Origin: Methanoculleus sediminis
GTDB taxonomy: Archaea; Halobacteriota; Methanomicrobia; Methanomicrobiales; Methanoculleaceae
NCBI RefSeq assembly: GCF_001017125.1
Contig: NZ_JXOJ01000008.1
Coordinates: 163,033 to 227,032, forward strand
Length of the DNA stretch: 64,000 nucleotides
Direction of reading: 5' to 3'
Part shown: positions 58,314-64,000 of the stretch, piece after piece
Numbering within the stretch: the first letter of the stretch is position 1
How the letters are laid out: each line of letters opens with the position of its first letter
Translations under genes and position numbers: made by a program
Notes under the pieces: model-generated
Databases searched by the model: none
Seen by the model: the letters and a program-made list of their open reading frames with translations, nothing else
What the model was told of the DNA's origin: nothing

Positions 58314-59006
58314 ATGCACGCGAACTGGAAGACCTGGGTACACGTAACGAAACTTGACCCCGATAAACGCCTCCCGAAAGGAGCTGTGGAGGAGATCGCG
58401 ACGAGCGGAACCGACGCCCTGATGCTCTCGGGAACGCTGAACGTGACGCGGGAGAATCTCCACGAACTCCTGGATCTGGTCTCCGCCTACGGGCTGCCGC
58501 TGGTGGTGGAACCGGCGAGCCCCGACTGCGCCATCTTTGATAAGGGCGTCGACCACCTCTTCGTGCCGAGCGTGATGAACACGAACGACGTCCGCTGGGT
58601 CGTCGGGAAGCACTACGCCTGGCTCCGCCAGGCAAGCAGCATCGACTGGGAGATGGTGGTGCCCGAGGCCTACATCGTCCTCAACCCGAACTCGGCCGTC
58701 GGCCGGGTGACGGGGGCGGACTGCAGCCTCTCGGCCGGGGACGTGGCCGCGTTCGCAGAGGTCGCGGACCGTTACTTCAAATTCCCGATCGTCTACATCG
58801 AGTACAGCGGAACCTACGGGGATCCCGCAATCGTGCAGGCGGCAGCCGGGGCTGTCGAGCACGCCACTCTCTACTACGGCGGCGGGATCCGCTCGGCCGA
58901 GCAGGCGGCGGAGATGGGGCGTTATGCCGACACGATCGTCGTCGGGAACGCGGTCTACGAGGAAGGGATCGACGTGCTCCGGGCGACGGTCCGGGCGGTA
59001 CAGTGA
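58314..59006 (+). CDS. Geranylgeranylglyceryl phosphate synthase
   Basis: A 230-residue TIM-barrel prenyltransferase making the first ether bond of archaeal lipids from sn-glycerol-1-phosphate and geranylgeranyl diphosphate. It has the KLDPDKRLP motif, GTDALMLSGTLNVTREN, VEPASPD, the YIEYSGTYGDP motif and the phosphate-binding YYGGGIRSAEQA. It begins four bases after topA and ends just before trmJ. The presence of this enzyme is the clearest archaeal mark in the window. Confidence 0.93.
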   Translation: MHANWKTWVHVTKLDPDKRLPKGAVEEIATSGTDALMLSGTLNVTRENLHELLDLVSAYGLPLVVEPASPDCAIFDKGVDHLFVPSVMNTNDVRWVVGKHYAWLRQASSIDWEMVVPEAYIVLNPNSAVGRVTGADCSLSAGDVAAFAEVADRYFKFPIVYIEYSGTYGDPAIVQAAAGAVEHATLYYGGGIRSAEQAAEMGRYADTIVVGNAVYEEGIDVLRATVRAVQ

Positions 59007-59010
59007 AGGC

Positions 59011-59709
59011 ATGCCCGAGATTTCAATTGTCCTGATCGAACCCCTCTACGAGGGGAACGTCGGGTTTGCCGCCCGGGTGATGAAGAACTTCGGGTTCACC
59101 CGGCTGGTTCTCGTCAATCCCTGCACGCTCGGCGACGACGCGATCATGCGCGCCTCCCACGCCCGCGACGTCCTCGAGGGCGCCCGGCGGATGACGGTCG
59201 AGGAGGTCTATACCGAATTCGACTTCGTGGTCGCGACGACCGGCGAGGTGAGCAAGTCGGTCTGCACCCCGATGCGGATGCCCTACTACGCGCCGGCGGA
59301 GGTCCGGGAGATCGTCGGCGACATCGACGGGACGGTCGCGATCCTCTTCGGGCGGGAGAACTGGGGCCTCGCGAACACCGAGCTCGCGCGCGCAAACCTC
59401 ATCTGCACCATCCCGACCTCGGAGATCTACCCTATCCTCAACCTCTCCCACGCGGTCGGCATCCTCTGCTACGAGCTTGCTAACCTGCCGCGCGGGACCT
59501 ACCCGCTCGCGAGCGCCGTCGAGATGGACTCGCTCTACCGGCACATCGACGCGTTCCTGAACCGGATCGACCACCCGGACTTCAAGCGGGAGAACACGAT
59601 GACGCTCATCCGTCGGGTGCTCGGCCGGACGAAACTGACCATCCGCGAGGCGAGCACGCTTCACGGGCTGATGCGCCGGACGGAGTGGCATCTCGAAAAC
59701 AAAGAATAG
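59011..59709 (+). CDS. trmJ: tRNA (cytidine/uridine-2'-O-)-methyltransferase, TrmJ type
   Basis: A 232-residue SPOUT methyltransferase. The opening ISIVLIEPLYEGNVGFAARVMKNFGF, motif 2 LFGRENWGL and motif 3 PILNLSHAVGILCYEL form the trefoil-knot SAM site. Archaeal TrmJ methylates position 32 of several tRNAs. ATG 59011 starts four bases after the previous stop, so it belongs to the same operon. The C-terminal helical part (about 60 residues) is typical for TrmJ. Confidence 0.9.
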   Translation: MPEISIVLIEPLYEGNVGFAARVMKNFGFTRLVLVNPCTLGDDAIMRASHARDVLEGARRMTVEEVYTEFDFVVATTGEVSKSVCTPMRMPYYAPAEVREIVGDIDGTVAILFGRENWGLANTELARANLICTIPTSEIYPILNLSHAVGILCYELANLPRGTYPLASAVEMDSLYRHIDAFLNRIDHPDFKRENTMTLIRRVLGRTKLTIREASTLHGLMRRTEWHLENKE

Positions 59710-59731
59710 TTTGCGGGAGAAATAGAGTGGA

Positions 59732-60295
59732 ATGATTCTTGTCGACTGGCAGATAGAAGACCGCATCAGGCGCGGGCATATCCGGGTAGATCCCTTCGAG
59801 CCCTCCCTGATTCAGCCTAACTCCCTGGATATCAGGCTCGGTTCGCACTTTGTCTGGTATGTCCCGGGGGAGACCGTGATCGACCCCTACGACAGCGAGA
59901 CCGTCTGCGCCGAGACCGAGGAGACCGTGGCCGACTCGATCGTCCTTGCGCCGGGCCGGTTCCTCCTCGCCGAGACGCTCGAGGCGATCGAACTCCCCGA
60001 CGACATCGTCGCGAGCATCGAGGGAAAGAGCAGCATCGCGCGCCTCGGGGTCGAACTCCACCAGACGGGGGGCTGGATCGACGCGGGCTTTCGGGGGACG
60101 ATCACGCTCGAGATGTGCAACGTGAACTCACGGCCGGTCAAGGTCTATGCGGGGATGCCGATCGGGCAACTGGTCTTCTACAGAACAGATCGTGCCGCGC
60201 GTCCGTACAACATGAAGCAGGACGCAAAGTACATGGATCAGCGGCAGGCGACCCTCTCCCGCTACCACGAGAACGCGCGCCGCGCAGAGGAGTAG
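59732..60295 (+). CDS. dcd: dCTP deaminase (possibly dUTP-forming and -hydrolysing)
   Basis: A 187-residue trimeric enzyme of the dUTPase fold. [23 protein letters not shown] and TITLEM contain the catalytic Glu and substrate-binding residues. Bacterial type gives dUTP and ammonia; the Methanocaldococcus enzyme also hydrolyses dUTP to dUMP. Which form this is cannot be decided by eye. It lies 22 bases downstream of trmJ, so it may share its transcript. Confidence 0.92.
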   Translation: MILVDWQIEDRIRRGHIRVDPFEPSLIQPNSLDIRLGSHFVWYVPGETVIDPYDSETVCAETEETVADSIVLAPGRFLLAETLEAIELPDDIVASIEGKSSIARLGVELHQTGGWIDAGFRGTITLEMCNVNSRPVKVYAGMPIGQLVFYRTDRAARPYNMKQDAKYMDQRQATLSRYHENARRAEE

Positions 60296-60388
60296 TTCCG
60301 CGAATACGGCGAAATCCGACGCTTCCCTCTGCACTGCGGCGGGAGAGGCGACCGGGGCACATGCTCCCCGGCCGACGAGCGTCATGCA

Positions 60389-60397
60389 CTATATAGC
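60389..60397 (+). promoter_or_regulatory. TATA box for thrS
   Basis: CACTATATAGC is centred 43 bases before ATG 60436, so a leader of about 18 bases is expected. The 140-base gap to dcd has no other feature. Confidence 0.5.
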
Positions 60398-60435
60398 AGG
60401 AAAACAGATATTGAACGATTCAACTGGGGATACCA

Positions 60436-62274
60436 ATGCGACTTCTTCTGATCCACTCTGATCATATCGAATACGAGGCCCGGAAGAAGACGAAGGTCGC
60501 CGAAGAGGATGCCGTCCCGAAAGACGCCCTCGACGAGGCGCTCGCCGTCTTCTGCGCGGTTGAGTCTGTCGACGAAGAGAACATCGAAGACTCCGTCCGG
60601 CAGGCGTCCGACGAGATCGTCGCCACCGCCCGGCAGCTCGGCACCGCCAATATCATGATCTACCCCTATGCGCACCTCTCATCCGACCTTGCATCGCCGG
60701 AGACGGCGGTGAGCGCCCTTAAGGGGATCGAGGAGGCTCTCGCCGGTATGGACGGCTTCGTCGTGAAACGCGCACCGTTCGGCTGGTACAAGGCATTCTC
60801 GCTCTCCTGCAAGGGCCATCCGCTCTCCGAACTCTCGCGGACGATCGTCCCGGGCGAAGGGGCGGCGACCGCGCCGAAGAAGGAGATCGAGCACGAGTTC
60901 TTCGTCATCACCCCCGAGGGGGAGCGGAGAGACGCGGCCGACTACGTGAGGGAGGAGACGCCCTTCGCCGCCCTGATACGGAAGGAACTCGGGTACCCGG
61001 GACCGGAAGGAGCCGAGCCGGTGCACGTCGACCTGATGCGGGCGAAGGAACTCGTGGAGTACGAGCCGCGCTCGGATGTCGGGCACCACCGCTGGATGCC
61101 CCGGGGGAAACTGATCCGGGACCTTCTCTCCGATTACGTCCTTTCTCTGGTGCTCGGCTACGGCGGAATGCCGGTCGAGACCCCGGTGATGTACGACCTC
61201 GGCGACAAGGCGATCTGGGAGCACGCCGCCAAGTTCGGGGAGCGGCAGTACCGGTTCAAGAGCGGCAACCGCGATATGATGCTACGGTTCGCGGCGTGTT
61301 TCGGGATGTTTTCCATCATGCACGACATGCACATCTCCCCGAACACCCTCCCGATGAAACTCTACGAACTCTCGACCTATTCGTTCCGCCACGAGCAGAA
61401 GGGCGAGGTTATCGGGCTGAAGCGTCTGCGCGCATTCACGATGCCCGATATGCACACCCTCTGCCGGGACGTGGACGGCGCACTCACGGCGTTCGAGGAG
61501 CAGCTCGCGATAGGCTGGAAGACCGGCGACGACCTCGAAACCCCGCTCGTCGGGGTCTTCCGGTGCACCCGCGACTTCTTCGAACAGTACGAACTCTGGG
61601 TGAAGGAGATCGTCGCGAAGTCGGGCGTGCCGATGCTGATCGAGGTCCTCTCGGAGCGGACCCACTACTGGATTGCTAAAGTCGACCTCGCGGCGATCGA
61701 TGCACAGGGAAGACCCATCGAGAATCCGACCGTCCAGATCGATGTGGAGAGCGCCAACCGGTTCGATATCAAGTACTACGCCCCCGACGGGACGGAGATT
61801 CATCCCCCGATCCTCCACTGCTCGCCGACGGGTTCGATCGAGCGGGTGATCTGCGCGATGCTCGAGAACACCGCAGGCCAGGAGGTTCCCTCGTTCCCGA
61901 CCTGGCTCGCCCCGACCCAGGTCAGGCTGGTGCCGGTGGCGGAGCGTCACGTCTGTTTCGCGGAAGAGATCGGCACCCGGCTGAACGCGGCCGGCATCCG
62001 GGCGGACGTCGACGACCGGGACGAGAGCGTGAACAAGAAGGTCCGCGAGGCCGGGATGGACTGGGTCCCCTACGTCGCGGTGATCGGCGACCAGGAAGCC
62101 GAGACCGGCCGGCTCATGATCACCATCCGGAAACTCTCGGAGAAGAAGAAGCCCTACAAGGAGACGATGACCGAGAGCGAACTCGTCCAGGCGGTGAAGC
62201 TGGAGACCGCCGGAAAGCCCTTCCGGCAGCTCTACACGCCGAAGCTTCTCTCGCGGAAGCCCCGGTTTATTTAA
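60436..62274 (+). CDS. thrS: Threonyl-tRNA synthetase (archaeal type)
   Basis: A 612-residue class II synthetase. The N-terminal 140 residues ([23 protein letters not shown]...) form the archaeal editing domain related to D-aminoacyl-tRNA deacylase, which removes misacylated serine. The catalytic domain has a zinc site built from Cys in RFAACFGMF, His in PDMHTLC and His in ILHCSPTGS. The C-terminal anticodon-binding domain begins near [13 protein letters not shown]. Length is normal. A TATA box precedes it and a T run follows the stop. Confidence 0.96.
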   Translation: MRLLLIHSDHIEYEARKKTKVAEEDAVPKDALDEALAVFCAVESVDEENIEDSVRQASDEIVATARQLGTANIMIYPYAHLSSDLASPETAVSALKGIEEALAGMDGFVVKRAPFGWYKAFSLSCKGHPLSELSRTIVPGEGAATAPKKEIEHEFFVITPEGERRDAADYVREETPFAALIRKELGYPGPEGAEPVHVDLMRAKELVEYEPRSDVGHHRWMPRGKLIRDLLSDYVLSLVLGYGGMPVETPVMYDLGDKAIWEHAAKFGERQYRFKSGNRDMMLRFAACFGMFSIMHDMHISPNTLPMKLYELSTYSFRHEQKGEVIGLKRLRAFTMPDMHTLCRDVDGALTAFEEQLAIGWKTGDDLETPLVGVFRCTRDFFEQYELWVKEIVAKSGVPMLIEVLSERTHYWIAKVDLAAIDAQGRPIENPTVQIDVESANRFDIKYYAPDGTEIHPPILHCSPTGSIERVICAMLENTAGQEVPSFPTWLAPTQVRLVPVAERHVCFAEEIGTRLNAAGIRADVDDRDESVNKKVREAGMDWVPYVAVIGDQEAETGRLMITIRKLSEKKKPYKETMTESELVQAVKLETAGKPFRQLYTPKLLSRKPRFI

Positions 62275-62280
62275 TCACTC

Positions 62281-62287
62281 TTTTTTT
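62281..62287 (+). terminator. Poly-T terminator after thrS
   Basis: Seven T residues begin six bases after the stop codon. Confidence 0.55.
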
Positions 62288-62348
62288 ACGAAATTTCAGG
62301 GCACGACGACCCGATGGGCGCGATGGTCCGAAGCGCGACCGGCCGTAG

Positions 62349-62605
62349 GGTGCGATGTTCCGTAGGAACGGAGCAGGAGCACCGAAGGTGCGGGGCGGGA
62401 GCGTGAGCACCGGAGGTGTGAAGGACCGGAGCTTGAGAAAACGCGAAGCGTTTTCGGGGTCGGAGCGCGAGCACCGCAGGTGCGACTTGCGACAGCTCAT
62501 TAAAACTGGAGCGAGAGGACCGTCAGGTGTGGGCGACGACTTCCCTGAAAGGGAAGGAGTTCGAAGAGACTGCCAGGGCTTCGATTTGCGACAAACAGGG
62601 CGACA
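62349..62605 (+). repeat. Mini-hairpin array downstream of thrS
   Basis: The 740-base gap between thrS and the ferritin-like gene contains no gene; its first half is this array of about seven hairpins: GTTCCGTAGGAAC, GCACCGAAGGTGC, GCACCGGAGGTGT, AAAACGCGAAGCGTTTT, GCACCGCAGGTGC, AGGACCGTCAGGTGT and TTCCCTGAAAGGGAA. Each is joined by short linkers ending GGAGC-NN-GAG. The hairpin sequences change while the pairing and the linkers stay the same. Confidence 0.7.
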
Positions 62606-62629
62606 GAGTCAAGGGAAAATCCCGGTTTA

Positions 62630-62823
62630 GTGGACCGTGGTGGCTATCGCCATTGGGGAGTGCGACTGGCCGAAGGGCAGGTGCATGAGCACCGTTAGGT
62701 GCGAGGGGTTGCAGGGGAGGGGGGAGACCCCCCTCGAAACCCTCCGGGTTTCTCATGCTCACTCCGTTCGCACTCCCCTTTGTCCCCACCCCCCACGGCG
62801 ATACCCGGTGGAAAGCCGTGTAC
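62630..62823 (+). repeat. Hairpin-carrying repeat element, long copy E4
   Basis: It begins GTGGACCGTGGTGGCTATCG and ends GGAAAGCCGTGTAC, matching the ends of E1 and E3. Inside are CTGGCCGAAGGGCAG, GCACCGTTAGGTGC, the G-run hairpin GGGGGGAGACCCCCC and GAAACCCTCCGGGTTTC. Compared with E3, one hairpin unit of about 41 bases (62,734-62,775) sits in the middle of the G-run core. The remaining 150 bases to the next gene have only its promoter. Confidence 0.65.
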
Positions 62824-62970
62824 GGTTTGTGACATTTCTGACAACAGTAGGACGGGAACCCAATGTTTGACATCGTCAGTTTGGCCACTCATCCTCCCAT
62901 CCCCAAACCACCCCCCGCCGCATCACAGACATGCCTTGCCATCACCCTACCTAACTCCGCCCCCAACAAG

Positions 62971-62979
62971 GTATAAAAG
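62971..62979 (+). promoter_or_regulatory. TATA box for the ferritin-like gene
   Basis: AAGGTATAAAAGCC is centred about 28 bases before GTG 63003 and 40 bases before ATG 63015. Confidence 0.55.
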
Positions 62980-63014
62980 CCTCAAATGCTACTGTCCCAC
63001 CGGTGCATGAAGTC

Positions 63015-63470
63015 ATGGACACCGAAGAATACCGTTCCATCATATCGAATGCCATCGATCGGGAGATCGAGGCATACACCTTCTACCGCACGGTCAGGGA
63101 GAAGGTCACGGACGAGAACCTGAAAGACCTCTTCAACGAACTTGCCGGGGAAGAAAGCCAACATCGGAAGACCCTCGAGGGCTTTCTCACGAAAGAACCC
63201 GCAAAACTCGGATTCAACACACAACGGGACTACAAGGTCGCCCAGACCCTCGAGACCCCGCCGCTCTCCGCGGACTTAAAGCCGCTCGACGGTCTCGTCA
63301 TTGCGATCAGAAAAGAACTCGATGCTATGCAGATGTACACCCAGCTCGCGAGCCTCAGCCTGGACCCGGAACAGATGGAATTGTTCGAGAGCCTTGCCGC
63401 GATGGAGCGAGGCCACAAGGCGCGCCTCGAGGACATCTATACGAACATGGCGTTCCCGGAAGCCTGGTGA
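63015..63470 (+). CDS. Ferritin-like / rubrerythrin-type diiron protein
   Basis: A 151-residue four-helix bundle. The expected diiron ligands are seen: Glu in AIDREIEAYTFYR, E-x2-H in LAGEESQHRKTLE, Glu in IRKELDAMQMYTQLA and E-x2-H in AAMERGHKARLE. The rubredoxin-like C-terminus of true rubrerythrin is absent. It probably detoxifies peroxide or oxygen, or binds iron in this anaerobe. GTG 63003 would add four residues; ATG 63015 is taken as start. A T run follows. Confidence 0.83.
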   Translation: MDTEEYRSIISNAIDREIEAYTFYRTVREKVTDENLKDLFNELAGEESQHRKTLEGFLTKEPAKLGFNTQRDYKVAQTLETPPLSADLKPLDGLVIAIRKELDAMQMYTQLASLSLDPEQMELFESLAAMERGHKARLEDIYTNMAFPEAW

Positions 63471-63497
63471 AAGCGGGGCTTCGCGGCTCCACCATTC

Positions 63498-63503
63498 TTT
63501 TTT
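63498..63503 (+). terminator. Poly-T terminator after the ferritin-like gene
   Basis: Six T residues lie 28 bases after the stop, between this gene and the convergent antiporter gene. Confidence 0.45.
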
Positions 63504-63558
63504 AACGCACGATGAGGGGGGAGATTGTTGAGAAATGGATGCAGGCTCTCCCCCTGCA

Positions 63559-64000
63559 TCAATCGACGGCGCAGTATGCACCCTTGAAGAACCAGTTCCG
63601 GTAGACGATCGGAGTAATGAGCGTGGTCAGCAGGCTCATCAGGACGATCACCACGAAGATACTCTGGCCGATCAGCCCCGATTCCAGCCCGATCAGGGCG
63701 ACGATCATCGCCACCTCGCCCCGCGGCGCCATCCCGAACCCGATGATGAGGGAGTCCTCACGGCACATCCCCATCGCCCGGGCGGGGAGAGCGCACCCGA
63801 GAACCTTGGTGACGATGGCGACGAGGGTCAGCGCCAGGAGGAAGAGAACCATGTCGGATGTGAGTGCGCGGACGTCCGCGAGGATCCCGAGCGATACGAA
63901 GAAGATCGAGGCGAAGACGATCTGGAAGTATTCAGCGCCCTCGTGGACTCCCTTACTCTGCCGGAGTTCGACGCCGGCGAAGGCGACTCCGGCAAGGAAT
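63559..64000 (-). CDS. Kef/NapA-type cation:proton antiporter, C-terminal part (cut by window edge)
   Basis: The last 146 residues of a CPA2 family antiporter; the gene begins beyond the right edge. Visible hydrophobic segments include FQIVFASIFFVSLGILADV, VLFLLALTLVAIVTKVLGC and MIVALIGLESGLIGQSIFVVIVLMS, with the typical FGMAPRGEVAMIVA loop. It ends soon after the last helix, without the cytoplasmic RCK domain of KefB/C. It exchanges Na+ or K+ for H+ across the membrane; the ion cannot be decided from this part. Confidence 0.87.
   Translation of the reverse strand, partial: FLAGVAFAGVELRQSKGVHEGAEYFQIVFASIFFVSLGILADVRALTSDMVLFLLALTLVAIVTKVLGCALPARAMGMCREDSLIIGFGMAPRGEVAMIVALIGLESGLIGQSIFVVIVLMSLLTTLITPIVYRNWFFKGAYCAVD

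Noticed and set aside
55889..58315. Very long reverse open frame opposite topA
   Set aside because: Composition (Val/Asp/Gly/Arg/Leu rich) and complete overlap with topA show it is a shadow of GC-rich codons.
62355..62630. 91-codon frame through the hairpin array
   Set aside because: Peptides such as EHRRC recur wherever the hairpin unit occurs, in different frames and strands, so they reflect the repeat DNA and not a protein.

Overview
The window is high-GC archaeal DNA, most likely from a methanogen of the order Methanomicrobiales (Methanoculleus-like). The archaeal assignment rests on a geranylgeranylglyceryl phosphate synthase, a family B DNA polymerase, a threonyl-tRNA synthetase with the archaeal N-terminal editing domain, an aspartate-dehydrogenase route to NAD, a PGF-CTERM protein, IorAB, and TATA boxes about 25-30 bases before many start codons. 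The order and genus are inferred from overall gene content; no methanogenesis gene lies in the window.

Left part (1-19 kb). A cut-off ArsB/NhaD-type permease and a universal stress protein come first. They are followed by an exported acetolactate decarboxylase and a fungal-type cytosine deaminase. Next is the reverse-strand operon nadX-nadA-nadC (aspartate to nicotinate mononucleotide), facing a tRNA methylthiotransferase that has no ordinary start codon. A DtxR-type regulator then leads a znuA-znuC-znuB metal-uptake operon. seryl-tRNA synthetase, a serine beta-lactamase-like lipoprotein, an ABC-2 exporter and an NCS2 permease complete this part.

Middle (19-42 kb). A tRNA-Ile(GAT) gene lies beside its own decayed copy, followed by iorA-iorB (2-oxoacid:ferredoxin oxidoreductase) and an Rsm22-like methyltransferase. 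A secreted subtilase with an altered catalytic triad sits directly upstream of three tandem lipoprotein paralogues, the third rewritten by two compensating frameshifts. Then come mdh-polB, pyrD-pyrK, an exported beta-propeller, and the operon XPD helicase - ogt - panE - mobA.

Right part (42-64 kb). CorA, MscS and a second CorA form one transport block, followed by purB and a small regulator/membrane-protein pair. From 47.9 to 51.4 kb is a gene graveyard with foreign-looking material: broken genes including a CobN tail, a low-GC cysteine-containing protein, and a PGF-CTERM TolB-like propeller. A compact information-processing cluster follows: AsnB-like protein, gatCAB, an enlarged topoisomerase I, GGGP synthase, trmJ, dcd and thrS. 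The window ends with a ferritin-like protein and a cut-off Kef-type antiporter.

The most unusual signal is non-coding. Several intergenic regions (1.4, 11.6, 17.2-17.6, 23.8, 50.7 and 62.3-62.8 kb) carry a repeat system made of very short hairpins, mostly with GNA triloops closed by C-G pairs. The stems vary but the linkers are conserved, and in several places the array lies inside a 110-200 bp element with imperfect inverted ends. Comparing the copies at 23.8 and 62.7 kb suggests the insertion or loss of one whole hairpin unit.
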